The notes: generated by a model not told the origin, from the letters alone. A DNA stretch of 64,000 nt from Desulfosporosinus sp. (GCA_031292075.1 JARLHW010000040.1:99512-163511); one strand, 5' to 3'. Counted from the stretch's first letter, positions 1-9,095 are shown. Numbers and translations are program-made.

Positions 1-3
1 CAT
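1..3 (-). CDS. Start codon of a gene leaving the window on the left
   Basis: The first three bases are the complement of ATG. Just upstream on the minus strand lies a strong ribosome binding site (AAGGAGGAG, about 6 bases before the ATG). A minus-strand gene therefore starts here and continues outside the window. Nothing can be said about its product. Confidence 0.6.
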
Positions 4-260
4 GATAACTCCTCCTTATTGGGTGTTCCTTGTACGCGTGGGATCCTCCATTAATTTTCATCCGTTCACCGAATAAGGTCAGAATTATGGATTCCAATTT
101 TAGTTAGGCCCATGTCTTAACAAGCACACGGTTAGTATAGCAGAGCGAATGCCTAGAAGCAAACTAAACTTTCTACAAAGTAATTGCTGTATGACATAAA
201 TACCACACAAAGTATATCAATCTGTCTGAATGATCTTATCGAAATAATAAAACGACTATC

Positions 261-1253
261 TCAAAGTATATTCACGGCACCATTGGCGAGGATCCGCCTT
301 AATTCCCTCTTATCCATCCCTTGGCCTAAAGCATTACTCAAAAACAAACGCACCTTCTCGGTTGATAAATCAGTTGAAAACCAAGCCCCAACCCTTTCCA
401 GATCTGCACCCCCACCCGGATATCCATAGACAGGTGCTGTACGTCCAAACAAACATCGGGACGTGATTATGACTGGGATGCCCTTCTCGACAATGTCAGA
501 AATTTCTCTCATAAGTTGGGGGGGTAAATTGCCTCGTCCAAAAGCTTCAATCACCAAGGCCTCAGTTTCTTCTTGAACCAGCGCCCGCAGGATACACGCA
601 GGCATACCTGTATAAGCCTTACAAATCGTGACGTTTGCTAATGTCTTAGGAACTCCAAGTTTAATAGTGTGTTCCGCTTTACGATGCCAAATGACTTCCC
701 CCGTATCGATACTTCCTAAGGCCCCTATATCTCCCGAATGGAAAGCATCCACATGACTAGTATGCAATTTACGCACATCACGTGCGGCATGAATTTCTTC
801 ATTAAGTGCAATGACAACTCCGCGGTTAACCGCCCGGGGGTCTAGTGCGATGCGCATTGCATTGTGTAGATTACGCGGGCCATCTGAATCACTCTCTGAA
901 GCGTCTCTTTGGGAAGCCGTAAGAATTACAGGTCGAGGATCAATTATAGCAACATCCAGGAAATAAGCTGTCTCTTCAAGTGTATCCGTACCATGAGTAA
1001 TAATAATGCCTTTTAATAGCGGATCATCTAAAAAATGCTGCTCAACTTCCCTTGCTAACCTTTTCATATGCTCAGGGTCAATATTACAACTTGCAACATT
1101 GCTGAAATCACAAATTTCCCAGTTGGCTTCCTGCGCAAGCTCAGGTAAGTTCTGAATTAGTTCTAGGCCACTTACCGCCGGAACTACCTTCCCGGCCTCA
1201 TCCTTACGCATAGCAATGGTTCCACCGGTAGCAATTAAAAGTACTTTTTCCAT
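261..1253 (-). CDS. ansA: L-asparaginase, type I/II family
   Basis: This is a 330-aa asparaginase, which hydrolyses L-asparagine to aspartate and ammonia. The two threonine signatures are visible: TGGTIAM near the N terminus and HGTDTLEETA near residue 90. A catalytic-lysine region follows around LNEEIHAARDVRKLHT. There is no signal peptide, so a cytoplasmic enzyme is likely. The ORF can be extended to a GTG three codons upstream, but the ATG at 1253 has the well-spaced GAGGGGG site and was preferred. The length is normal for the family. The genes around it do not form an obvious operon with it. Confidence 0.9.
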   Translation of the reverse strand: MEKVLLIATGGTIAMRKDEAGKVVPAVSGLELIQNLPELAQEANWEICDFSNVASCNIDPEHMKRLAREVEQHFLDDPLLKGIIITHGTDTLEETAYFLDVAIIDPRPVILTASQRDASESDSDGPRNLHNAMRIALDPRAVNRGVVIALNEEIHAARDVRKLHTSHVDAFHSGDIGALGSIDTGEVIWHRKAEHTIKLGVPKTLANVTICKAYTGMPACILRALVQEETEALVIEAFGRGNLPPQLMREISDIVEKGIPVIITSRCLFGRTAPVYGYPGGGADLERVGAWFSTDLSTEKVRLFLSNALGQGMDKRELRRILANGAVNIL

Positions 1254-1451
1254 CTTAGTCACCCCCTCTTCGCCGGACCTATTCCTAAATTCTTTTAAAG
1301 CCTGCTACAGCCTGACAAAACCAATTTACGCACAGCTTGTTGCAATCGCTGTCCTTCATTTACCGTATTTTACCTTTGAAAAAAGGAAAATTAATTCTCT
1401 TTCTTCTCATATCTTATCATAGGAGTATTGCTACATGAGGAGGAGGTCTGT

Positions 1452-2432
1452 TTGAATTCAAATTGGACACCTGCTGCACGACGTCTTATAGACAAGCGAT
1501 TATGGATACTCGGTTATGTCTCCGAGGATTTTCAGGGGGATTTGCGTGCAATTGACTCACTTCGAGAACATAGCTCCCACATTGATGCCTATGCAGACTT
1601 TGCTTTTCAGCTCCAGCCCGATGGGCAGTTCATTGGTCAGATTAATGACCTCGCGCTTCAAGAAGCTTTAGCTCAAAGCACCGCTCCTCTTATTCTCTTC
1701 CATAATTTTAATGGTAAAACCTTCGATCCTCAACCCATACGTTCTGTTTTGTCTACCCCCGCTTCCCAGCGTGATTGCATTCGCCACATGATGGATTTGC
1801 TTCCGGATACTGCAGCCGGAGTACATGTCGATTTCGAAGGCGTAGAAGCCCCGTACCGAATTCCTTTCCTCACCTTTCTGGAATCCCTAAAGGTGACATT
1901 ACATGACCGAGGTCTACTTCTAACTATTGCAATCCCTGCCAAACGTTCGGAACGGGAAGCTCCAGGCTATGATTTTGCTGGAATTGGGCGGTTATGCGAT
2001 TTGATTACCTTAATGACCTATGACGAACATTTCTCAGGTGGTTCGCCCGGTCCCATAGCAAGTTTACCCTGGATGACCGAAACCCTCGACTATACCAGCC
2101 TCTATATTCCGCACGAAAAACTATTGTTAGGAATTCCTGTCTATGGTTACGATTGGTCCAATGAACCTACTGCTATGGTCTCAATGCGCGATATTCCAGA
2201 ATTAGTCGATCAAACCAAAGCACGCCTTCTTTGGTCTGACCAAGCAGTAGAACCCTATTTTTATTATTGGCGAGGACATGTGAAACATACAATATGGTAT
2301 GAAAATGAACTTTCCGCAAAGCTTCGTCTCGGCTTTGTTAAGAATTATCGTTTGAGGGGCATAGCCATTTGGCGCCTTGGTTATGAAACAAGTCGTTTCT
2401 GGCAAGAGGTAACTAGCAAACTCAAAAGATAA
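1452..2432 (+). CDS. Glycoside hydrolase family 18-type protein (spore-germination/YaaH-like)
   Basis: The protein (about 326 aa) has a GH18 chitinase-like barrel. It shows the catalytic-strand motif GVHVDFEGVE, then a LITLMTYDEH strand, a GIPVYGYDW strand and a C-terminal GIAIWRLGYE strand, all typical of YaaH/YdhD-like spore cortex or germination hydrolases. The proposed acid is the Glu of DFEGVE. No signal peptide or LysM domain is present. The ORF track begins at a TTG at 1428. The TTG at 1452 is better placed behind GAGGAGGAGG with 6-base spacing, so I use it. The substrate (peptidoglycan or other glycan) cannot be deduced from sequence alone. Confidence 0.8.
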   Translation: MNSNWTPAARRLIDKRLWILGYVSEDFQGDLRAIDSLREHSSHIDAYADFAFQLQPDGQFIGQINDLALQEALAQSTAPLILFHNFNGKTFDPQPIRSVLSTPASQRDCIRHMMDLLPDTAAGVHVDFEGVEAPYRIPFLTFLESLKVTLHDRGLLLTIAIPAKRSEREAPGYDFAGIGRLCDLITLMTYDEHFSGGSPGPIASLPWMTETLDYTSLYIPHEKLLLGIPVYGYDWSNEPTAMVSMRDIPELVDQTKARLLWSDQAVEPYFYYWRGHVKHTIWYENELSAKLRLGFVKNYRLRGIAIWRLGYETSRFWQEVTSKLKR

Positions 2433-2458
2433 GCTTACTTCTTTTTTGAACAACCAAG

Positions 2459-2490
2459 AAGAGCATCTTCGCGAGGGGATGCTCTTTTCC
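2459..2490 (+). terminator. Rho-independent terminator after the GH18 gene
   Basis: A 9-bp stem (AAGAGCATC/GATGCTCTT) is followed by a short T run, 26 bases after the GH18 stop codon. Confidence 0.75.
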
Positions 2491-2566
2491 AATAACTACT
2501 TGTTCTTTAATCAATTAACCCTTATCATTAAAATCAACTTAGAAATACAAAGGAGATGAAAAACCC

Positions 2567-2848
2567 ATGTATGAGCTTAGTAATCATACGGAAATTATTG
2601 TCCATCAAGCGCTCCAGGATTACCTTCGCAACCATAGCATCCCCTGCTCATGTGAACTCTGTCAGGCTGATATTATGGCACTTGCCTTAAATCGTTTGCC
2701 TCCACGCTATTATGTTTCTTTACGGGGCGAAATAATAACGCAATGGGAATCCCACAATCTCCCAGACCAAGCCCGTGTTATGGCGGAGGTTGTCCGTGCT
2801 ATCCAACAAGTTAGCGCTACTCCCTCTCACCCAATCGACCACACCTAA
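2567..2848 (+). CDS. ComFB-family protein
   Basis: This 93-aa protein matches the late-competence ComFB family. It has a paired cysteine segment (CSCELCQADI) followed by the characteristic ALALNRLPPRYYV core. The family is small, cytoplasmic and often linked to competence, motility or cyclic-dinucleotide signalling. A specific ligand here is not shown by the sequence. The start follows a clear AAGGAGATG site. It stands alone between the GH18 gene and an opposing small membrane-protein gene. Confidence 0.8.
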   Translation: MYELSNHTEIIVHQALQDYLRNHSIPCSCELCQADIMALALNRLPPRYYVSLRGEIITQWESHNLPDQARVMAEVVRAIQQVSATPSHPIDHT

Positions 2849-2855
2849 CAGGCAA

Positions 2856-2975
2856 TTAGACCGCATTTAGAACAATGATGACAGTCAATACGGCTAATAC
2901 AAATAATACTAGGACACGCAAAGGGGTGTTGATAACTGGTTGCATGCGAACCGGAGTGAATTCTATGTCATTCAT
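2856..2975 (-). CDS. 39-aa single-span membrane protein (not in ORF track)
   Basis: Minus-strand codons give a 39-aa peptide: a polar N terminus (MNDIEFTPVRMQP) followed by one hydrophobic helix (VLVLFVLAVLTVIIVL). Its ATG lies 8 bases behind a GGAGG site. It was below the ORF-track length limit. The plus-strand 87-aa ORF on the same bases has no ribosome binding site and looks like a shadow. The good binding site and the clean soluble/TM layout support a real small membrane protein. Its function is unknown. It ends 8 bases from the comFB stop, so the two genes converge. Confidence 0.65.
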   Translation of the reverse strand: MNDIEFTPVRMQPVINTPLRVLVLFVLAVLTVIIVLNAV

Positions 2976-3153
2976 CTCTTATTCCTCCCCACTCCTTTCT
3001 AGTGTATGGTTCTTGATGGCATACTGTGAAAGTTTAAAGTCCTCCTCAATTTCTAACTCAGTATATTATAGCATGTTATTACAGCATGTTTTTTTGATCG
3101 TCAATAAAGTATGGGCACGGTGCATCGTGCTCACTTAGAAATGAGGCCTCTAC

Positions 3154-3828
3154 GTGCTTGAGCCTGAAGAACTACGTCGCTTTTCTCTGTTTTCGTCTTT
3201 AACCTCTGAGGATGTCGCTCCCTTGCTTCCTCATTTACAAGAGCGCCATTACCGTCGCGGGCAACTTTTGTTTGTTGAGGGAGAAATCGGTTCGACTGTT
3301 TATTTTCTCCTTTCCGGGCAAGTTAAACTCAGTAAATCGACACTGGAAGGTGAGGAACAAATTCTCGATTGGTGTGGCCCTTATGATTGTTTCGCTGAGG
3401 TCTTACTCCTTGAAGCCGGTCCATATCCTTCGACCGCGGAAGTCCTGCAAGACAGCACCCTCTTGGTCCTACATAATGAGGTCATGCCCCGTATCTTAGA
3501 AACCAATCCCGCTCTATCTATGGCTCTCATTCGCACTTTGAGCCGACGCTTAAGACTGGCCCAAGAGTTCATACGGATCTTAACCAATCGCTCTACGGCA
3601 GGAATTCTGGCCGCTCTTTTTCTTCGTCTGGCGCAACCTGCCCTTAATCCCGGACAACCTATTTTTGTCGATGCCTCACTTACTCATCGAGATCTAGCCA
3701 GTATGATCGGTACGTCCCGTGAATATGTCAACCGAGCCATTAACGGTTGGAAAAAATCCGGAATCTTGAAACTAGTTGATGATCGGTTGGAAATTATCAA
3801 GCCCAACGAACTAGCCGAATGGCCCTAA
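3154..3828 (+). CDS. Crp/Fnr-family transcription regulator
   Basis: The protein is 224 aa. The N-terminal cyclic-nucleotide-binding fold begins at RRFSLFSSLT, with EGEIGSTVYFLLSGQVKL as the beta-roll core. A long dimerisation helix precedes a C-terminal winged helix with recognition segment HRDLASMIGTSREYVNR. There is no N-terminal cysteine cluster for an Fnr-type Fe-S centre, so the signal is unknown. In anaerobes this family includes CooA, HcpR and CprK-type regulators. It starts with GTG at 3154 behind ATGAGG. It converges with the next minus-strand gene, overlapping it by 4 bases. Confidence 0.9.
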   Translation: MLEPEELRRFSLFSSLTSEDVAPLLPHLQERHYRRGQLLFVEGEIGSTVYFLLSGQVKLSKSTLEGEEQILDWCGPYDCFAEVLLLEAGPYPSTAEVLQDSTLLVLHNEVMPRILETNPALSMALIRTLSRRLRLAQEFIRILTNRSTAGILAALFLRLAQPALNPGQPIFVDASLTHRDLASMIGTSREYVNRAINGWKKSGILKLVDDRLEIIKPNELAEWP

Positions 3829-4685
3829 TTAAATCCCATTAAGTTGGAGCTTTCAGGCCTTTCCAACTGGTTGATAATGTGCCAACACTCTTCCCAGCCT
3901 ATGTTCAACTGACGCCTCCAGAAAATCAGAGCTGCACGTGTCTTTTCACACGCACGTTCGTTAATTATGCTTTGGTTCGGCGTTTTCCCTCCCCATACTT
4001 TTATCCATTCTTGATAACATTGTATCAGTTCTATTGATTGGCTTTTTAAATATCGCGTCGTATAAACACTCGCAAGCCAATGGGTAACCTCCTCCTCCTC
4101 CCCCCCTCGAACATATCCTTGCCCATCTAAATCTTCTCCTGAGATTAAAAGGAGTAAAAACAAGAAATGAATGCGTACAGCCTGGCGTAAAACTTCGGGA
4201 TTTATTTGGAGAATTTCCGCAAACCGGCCTAAAGGCTTGAGAAAGACTTTCACACAGGGATCTCGATAGGTACAAATTCCAAAAGCAGCCAGTGGGATTG
4301 GGAATACGTCTTCTAACCCACTCTCTTGGAGTTGACCCACTAATTCTCGCTCAGCTTGAACCAAACGTTGTTCTCTGATTAAAAGTTGCTCTTTCGTTTC
4401 TTTTAAGAACGCTTCCGCGTCTTTAGGGCGTTCCGGCAGAAAATCGGCCCATTCTCGTAACTTAGAGCGCCGTGGCATTAGAATATCAATCAAAGATCCT
4501 GTTTCTTGATGCAATAATTTGAATCCTTGGCGCACACGCTCTGGATCATGATATAACCCACGCATTAACGTTTCCGCTGCACGGGGAATCTCCACGGATT
4601 CCTCAAACCGTACTATCGCCTCTCCGTTTCGCTCCGGAAACTTGAGTCCCATGGCCTGCTCAATATCAAATCGCAACGAAGACAC
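3825..4685 (-). CDS. Conserved hypothetical protein (286 aa)
   Basis: I do not recognise a family. The protein is soluble and mostly helical, with a charged coiled-coil-like segment around residues 85-120 and a short hydrophobic stretch (IHFLFLLLLISG) near residue 180. The C terminus is rich in Trp and Arg. It starts with GTG behind AGGGGGA. It is divergent from the downstream helicase gene and convergent with the Crp-type regulator. No catalytic motif is evident. Confidence 0.6.
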   Translation of the reverse strand: MSSLRFDIEQAMGLKFPERNGEAIVRFEESVEIPRAAETLMRGLYHDPERVRQGFKLLHQETGSLIDILMPRRSKLREWADFLPERPKDAEAFLKETKEQLLIREQRLVQAERELVGQLQESGLEDVFPIPLAAFGICTYRDPCVKVFLKPLGRFAEILQINPEVLRQAVRIHFLFLLLLISGEDLDGQGYVRGGEEEEVTHWLASVYTTRYLKSQSIELIQCYQEWIKVWGGKTPNQSIINERACEKTRAALIFWRRQLNIGWEECWHIINQLERPESSNLMGFN

Positions 4686-4823
4686 TACTGATTCCCCCTT
4701 AGCCTTGTCTCTTGTTCATCATATGGAACCAAGGGATCATTCAGACCATTCCCAGCGAAAGTTGACCATTATTCACCACTTTGTTAAAATAAGTAAAATG
4801 ACATCAGAAACGAGCTGACTAAC

Positions 4824-7073
4824 ATGTCTAAGCGCACCTATCACGAGTTCACCCTTGATTCGTTTCAGGAAGAGGCATTAGATGCCATTGATGCCGGAAA
4901 ATCAGTCATTGTAGCTGCCCCGACAGGTACTGGCAAGACACTTGTGGCGGATTATTTAATAGAAAAAGCTATGAATGAACGTTTAAGAGTGATCTATACA
5001 GCACCCATCAAAGCGTTAAGCAATCAGAAATACAGGGACTTCAAAAAACAGTTCGGCGAAGATGTGGTCGGTATCATGACTGGAGATGTCGTCCTAAACC
5101 CGACTGCGCCCTTGCTCATTATGACGACTGAGGTATTCCGCAACCAAGTCATCACGGAAGACCCTAATCTTGAGCAGGTATCCCACATTGTTTTTGATGA
5201 AATTCACTGGCTTAACGATGAGGAACGGGGAACCGTCTGGGAAGAGTCTATTATTCTTGCGCCAGCGAAAATGAAGATCTTGGGTTTGAGTGCTACGATC
5301 GCCAATGCTCAGCATTTAGTGGATTGGATCAAATCTATCCGCCATGAAGAGGTAGCTCTGATCGAAGAATCCGAACGGGTTGTCCCTCTAGAGTACTTTT
5401 ACTACACTAAGGATACTGGCCTGGTAAATTATGATCAACTCTGGCATTATTATCGCCAGAAACTCAAAGATCGTATTAACGAGGAAAACCCCTTTGGCCC
5501 AACCACTCACTTAGACCTCATCCGGACGATTCAGCGTGACCATCTTCCTGCACTTTTCTTTGTTTTTAGCCGCAAACAATGCGCCTTAAAAGCCATGGAG
5601 TTAGCTACGATTGCCAATTATCTGAGGTCTCCGGAACGCCAGAGAGTTGAGGAGAAATTTATTCAACACTTTGGGGCAGAAGCTGACTGGTCATCTTCCA
5701 CACGCCAACTCAAGCGTTTGTGCTCCAAAGGAATTGCTTACCATCATGCTGGTTTACTTCCCTCCCAAAAAGTAGTTGTCGAAGAACTCTTCTTAGAACG
5801 ACTAATCAAAGTACTCTATTGCACAGAAACATTTAGCGTTGGAATTAATTATCCCGTCAAAGCCGTTTGTTTTGACTCACTCAATAAATATGATGGACGC
5901 AATTTTCGCCCACTTGCCAATCACGAATTTTTCCAAATGTCCGGTCGTGCCGGGCGACGCGGGCTTGATAAAAAAGGCTTTTCGTTTGCCCTCGTTGACT
6001 TAGCCTATATGGAAAAGAGTCCCCCGCCAAAATTCCAGTTAAATCGCCTTGAACCTCTCACCAGCCAATTTAGGTTGACCTATAATACGGTTCTCAATCT
6101 CACAGCAACTTTAACTCATGAACAAATTGAAATTTACTTTCAAAAAAGTTTTGCCGCCTATAGCTACCAACTTAGTTCCAAGAACCTGCGCACAGAATTA
6201 GCTCAAATCCAGCTCCAACTTGAAGGAACTCAACATCATCTTTGCGAAGAGGTTGGATCGTTTAACTGCCCGTTAAAACATCATCCCAAACGGAAGGAAT
6301 TAGAGAGACTCCGAAAGACATTTAGGGCACTAGGCCCCCGCAAACAAACCCGCGTGTACGGGCGGGAAATGGCCCGTAAAATTCGCACCTGGGAAAAATT
6401 GTTATCCAACTCTCCAAAAAGTTGCCTCGCTGAACAGCAAGAGAATTGCAAGGATCAAAGCAAGGCCTACTTAGCACTGCAACAACGGCATAAAGATCTT
6501 CAAAATTCTCTAGCGGGCCTTCCTGAAGAACATGCTTTTCTCCACGAATTTGAATACAAGAAAAATCATCTCCGCCAATTAGGGTATTTGCGCGAAGATG
6601 AACTGTTACCTCGTGGTACTTGTGCAAGTCATATTTATGTTCAAGAGCTCCTAGTAACCGAATTAATATACTCCGATGTTTTCCCTCAACTTGATGATGA
6701 TCAACTCAATGCGATGCTTTCAAGCATCGACTTCGAAGCAAGGAAAAATGATATGTTTCAACGTGTTGCAGTCTTTGATTCAACACCTGTCAAAGAAATT
6801 TCTGAATACATCCAAAGTATTTGTGGACAAGATGCTATTAGATATGACCCACGAGTCGCTGGGCTTACCTATGCTTGGAGTCAAGGCAGAACATTTGTCG
6901 AGGTTCAAGCTTTATGCAACCTTGATGAGGGAGATATCATCAGCGTTTTTCGGCGAACCATTGATCTCATGCGCCAGATGCGCGAGGCCATAAGCGATTC
7001 TGCCTTAAGAACCCGCCTAAAAGTATGCATGGAGAAACTTGATCGAGATGAAGCTGCTATCATGGAACTTTAG
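4824..7073 (+). CDS. Ski2/Mtr4-like superfamily II helicase
   Basis: This is a 749-aa DExH helicase. Walker A is APTGTGKT (about residue 33), motif II is FDEIHWL, motif III is LSATIAN, and the second RecA domain carries HHAGLLPSQ, FSVGINYP and the MSGRAGRRG motif VI. The long C-terminal part fits the Ski2-like/DSHCT layout of RNA helicases. Some cyanobacteria and Firmicutes carry such proteins, but the substrate is uncertain. No strong ribosome binding site precedes the ATG. A terminator hairpin follows. Confidence 0.85.
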   Translation: MSKRTYHEFTLDSFQEEALDAIDAGKSVIVAAPTGTGKTLVADYLIEKAMNERLRVIYTAPIKALSNQKYRDFKKQFGEDVVGIMTGDVVLNPTAPLLIMTTEVFRNQVITEDPNLEQVSHIVFDEIHWLNDEERGTVWEESIILAPAKMKILGLSATIANAQHLVDWIKSIRHEEVALIEESERVVPLEYFYYTKDTGLVNYDQLWHYYRQKLKDRINEENPFGPTTHLDLIRTIQRDHLPALFFVFSRKQCALKAMELATIANYLRSPERQRVEEKFIQHFGAEADWSSSTRQLKRLCSKGIAYHHAGLLPSQKVVVEELFLERLIKVLYCTETFSVGINYPVKAVCFDSLNKYDGRNFRPLANHEFFQMSGRAGRRGLDKKGFSFALVDLAYMEKSPPPKFQLNRLEPLTSQFRLTYNTVLNLTATLTHEQIEIYFQKSFAAYSYQLSSKNLRTELAQIQLQLEGTQHHLCEEVGSFNCPLKHHPKRKELERLRKTFRALGPRKQTRVYGREMARKIRTWEKLLSNSPKSCLAEQQENCKDQSKAYLALQQRHKDLQNSLAGLPEEHAFLHEFEYKKNHLRQLGYLREDELLPRGTCASHIYVQELLVTELIYSDVFPQLDDDQLNAMLSSIDFEARKNDMFQRVAVFDSTPVKEISEYIQSICGQDAIRYDPRVAGLTYAWSQGRTFVEVQALCNLDEGDIISVFRRTIDLMRQMREAISDSALRTRLKVCMEKLDRDEAAIMEL

Positions 7074-7118
7074 GATAAAGAAAACTTAACGCTACTTATA
7101 CTGTCTGACGGATAAAAC

Positions 7119-7152
7119 CAAAGGGAAAAGCTATTTTGCTTTTCCCTTTTAA
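7119..7152 (+). terminator. Rho-independent terminator after the helicase gene
   Basis: Stem AAAGGGAAAAGC/GCTTTTCCCTTT with a TATTTT loop, ending in T residues, 47 bases after the helicase stop. Confidence 0.8.
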
Positions 7153-7217
7153 CACCGTTCGTTTTTGCGCACTAATAGCGCCTCGCTTCGAAGCGGTCTG
7201 ATGCATACTCACGAGAA

Positions 7218-7379
7218 TTACTCGGTAACTTCAAACTCACTTTTACCCGCACCACAGACTGGGCAAACCCAATCATCTGGGATATCCTCAAAAGCGGTAC
7301 CCGGAGCAATTCCTGAATCAGGGTCTCCGACTGCAGGATCATATACATAGCCACAAACCGAACAAACATACTTTTTCAT
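7218..7379 (-). CDS. Rubredoxin
   Basis: This 53-aa protein is too short for the ORF track. It has both rubredoxin iron knuckles: [10 protein letters not shown] near the N terminus and [11 protein letters not shown] near the C terminus. These give the four cysteine ligands of a mononuclear iron centre. The classic [10 protein letters not shown] and DDWVCP segments are also present. It is a small cytoplasmic electron carrier in anaerobes, often serving superoxide or oxygen detoxification. A strong AAAGGAGG site precedes the ATG. No obvious partner oxidoreductase is adjacent. Confidence 0.95.
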   Translation of the reverse strand: MKKYVCSVCGYVYDPAVGDPDSGIAPGTAFEDIPDDWVCPVCGAGKSEFEVTE

Positions 7380-7475
7380 GTAAATACCTCCTTTTTAATT
7401 AATTTGACGTTACATTATTATTTTAGCATTTTCTTACTACTTTAGCCAACTTTCAGCCGAGAGACCCTACCCCTC

Positions 7476-7925
7476 TTATCTTAACGAGCCTTTATCCAAA
7501 ATAATATTATAATTTTCTAAAACATAGCAACGGAAATTTTCAGCACAATGACAAGGTTCCTCATGATCGCAAAAACCTACCTCGAGTTTTCCAATTAAGT
7601 GATGGTGCAAAATATGTACATTTACGTATAAATGACTCACTCGCTCGTGTACTTCAAAATAATACCATGTCGCAAAACAAAATAGAATGAGCACGACAAA
7701 ACTTATCTTCAACCCGATATCGGGCAAGAACCAAGGAATAAATAAAATACATAACCCTAAGCATGAAACAATAAGTTTCCCAATTGATTCCTGTCGTTTA
7801 GCGATTTTCCACTCTTTATAACGGTCAAAAAATTCATAGAATAACAGAGCCATACGTACTGATGGAACCGGTAGCTCCGCGTGTCTCACCGTTTTGTTTA
7901 GTACGTGCTGGCAAAGTATTCCCAC
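7476..7925 (-). CDS. Hypothetical two-TM membrane protein
   Basis: The protein is about 149 aa with two adjacent hydrophobic helices (around residues 52-70 and 72-90). They are followed by a cytoplasm-like tail rich in His and Cys (HILHHHLIGK, then FCDHEEPCHCAENFRC), which may bind metal. I do not recognise the family. The ORF extends two codons upstream to an ATG too close to AAGGGAAGG. The GTG at 7925 has better spacing. It lies 26 bases after the HAD gene on the same strand, so the two may be co-transcribed. Confidence 0.6.
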   Translation of the reverse strand: MGILCQHVLNKTVRHAELPVPSVRMALLFYEFFDRYKEWKIAKRQESIGKLIVSCLGLCILFIPWFLPDIGLKISFVVLILFCFATWYYFEVHERVSHLYVNVHILHHHLIGKLEVGFCDHEEPCHCAENFRCYVLENYNIILDKGSLR

Positions 7926-7951
7926 GCTCATCCTTCCCTTCTTGAGACGGA

Positions 7952-8644
7952 TTACAAATTTCCTTGACTAATTAAACGAAAGAGATCGTCAAGCTGGCCT
8001 ACATAATCTGTCTGTATCTCAGGTCCTAATGTTCCTACAAAAAACAGCTTCATTCCCAGTTCAGTACAAACTATATCTTCTTTGTGTTCACTGACTAACA
8101 AACAACTATCAGGTTTAACACCAAGACTTTCCGCAACTTCTGTAAAAAACCCGAGATGGGGTTTGCAATAATGAAAGTTATCTAAGGCGGGAATAACCTT
8201 GAAATGTTCTGGCATAAGTCCAGCCCAGCGAACCTGTTCTCGCATGGCGGTTAACGGCAGCAATGGATTTGAGGCGACAGCAGTTAAAAATCCCTGTTGA
8301 ATGGCATACTCAACGACTTTTACTCCTTGAGGAATAGCCTGGACTAGGCACCGCAACGTTGGAAAGTCGGATTCGTAAAACTCCTCGAAAATTGGTCGCA
8401 GTGTTTGGAATGACTGACCAGTGGCTTTACTAAAGTCGTCGTAAAATGTTTGCATATTTGTCTGCCCAGGTTTAGGTTCATTTTTCGCAATTTCCAAGGA
8501 TTTTAATAATTGTTTAGAAAACTTATCAGCGGGGAGAAGATGGGCAAAGCGAGGGGCTAGAATCCCAAGATAATTACGAATAAAATCGGCCCCATCTACC
8601 TTTGTCAACGTTCCCACTATGTCAAAGAGAATTGCTTGAATCAC
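7952..8644 (-). CDS. HAD-family hydrolase with atypical motif I
   Basis: This 230-aa protein has a HAD fold: motif I FDIVGTLT, motif II VASNPL, motif III lysine in YCKPHLGF and motif IV VSEHKEDI. The nucleophile Asp8 is present, but the usual second Asp of DxDGT is Val10, and the usual GD of motif IV is SE. That residue is normally the general acid/base in phosphatases; phosphonatases and dehalogenases also lack it. The reaction is therefore uncertain. The GTG start has AGGAGG 8 bases before it. A structured RNA element with a terminator lies upstream. Confidence 0.8.
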   Translation of the reverse strand: MIQAILFDIVGTLTKVDGADFIRNYLGILAPRFAHLLPADKFSKQLLKSLEIAKNEPKPGQTNMQTFYDDFSKATGQSFQTLRPIFEEFYESDFPTLRCLVQAIPQGVKVVEYAIQQGFLTAVASNPLLPLTAMREQVRWAGLMPEHFKVIPALDNFHYCKPHLGFFTEVAESLGVKPDSCLLVSEHKEDIVCTELGMKLFFVGTLGPEIQTDYVGQLDDLFRLISQGNL

Positions 8645-8801
8645 GCTCGTGTCCTCCTATTGAGGTCTCAAACACAGAACTATTCATTGTTCTGGCTCAA
8701 TACTATATATTCTCCTTTTCCTTACGAATTCCTCCTCGTACTTGAGACGTTCCTTTCATGAAGCGATTAATATTTCTATCATCAAACCCAAGCTGGTTGG
8801 T

Positions 8802-8837
8802 AAAAAAAGGCCCCATGGGAGAATTATCCCTTGAGGC
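8802..8837 (-). terminator. Terminator of the structured RNA element
   Basis: On the minus strand GCCTC pairs with GGGGC and GGGA pairs with TCCC. Seven T residues follow at once. The 5' arm shares bases with the proposed closing helix of the upstream RNA. Confidence 0.7.
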
Positions 8838-9095
8838 ACTTAACTAGCTCTCAGTGCTTGCAACGATCCGCTCTGCCTTACAGAGGTGCAATCCCGAGAC
8901 TTCCTATCCTAAGGTGCTGCAGGAACATTAGGATAGAACCATTTCCTTTAGAAAGTTAAGAAGGGCAACCTTTTTCATCAATGCGATTTCGCTCGCTTTC
9001 GGGGCAATACATTGCCTTACTACCTTCCGAATCAGAGGTTGTCTGCTTCCTTTAGCTTACTTCTCGGTGGTGCCTCCAAAATCCTCGGTAGAAAA
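8802..9095 (-). ncRNA. Putative structured RNA or leader ending in a terminator
   Basis: The 480-bp gap between lutB and the HAD gene holds a compact set of minus-strand helices. These include GGCAA/TTGCC, GCGA/TCGC, a 9-bp CTATCCTAA/TTAGGATAG hairpin and CTCTG/CAGAG. The outer segments GAGGCAC (9070-9076) and GTGCCTC (8833-8839) can form a long-range closing helix. The second of these also overlaps the 5' arm of a terminator (GCCTCAAGGGA... with GGGGC and seven Ts). The two pairings are mutually exclusive, as in an attenuation switch. I could not match it to a known riboswitch, RNase P, tmRNA or SRP RNA. It could be a riboswitch for the HAD gene or a stand-alone sRNA. Confidence 0.45.

Noticed and set aside
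2875-3138. 87-aa plus-strand ORF
   Set aside because: It has no ribosome binding site and lies across the better supported minus-strand 39-aa gene.
8802-9095. Lysine riboswitch, T-box, RNase P, SRP RNA or tmRNA at the structured element
   Set aside because: Diagnostic conserved motifs of each are absent. Only loose similarities were seen.
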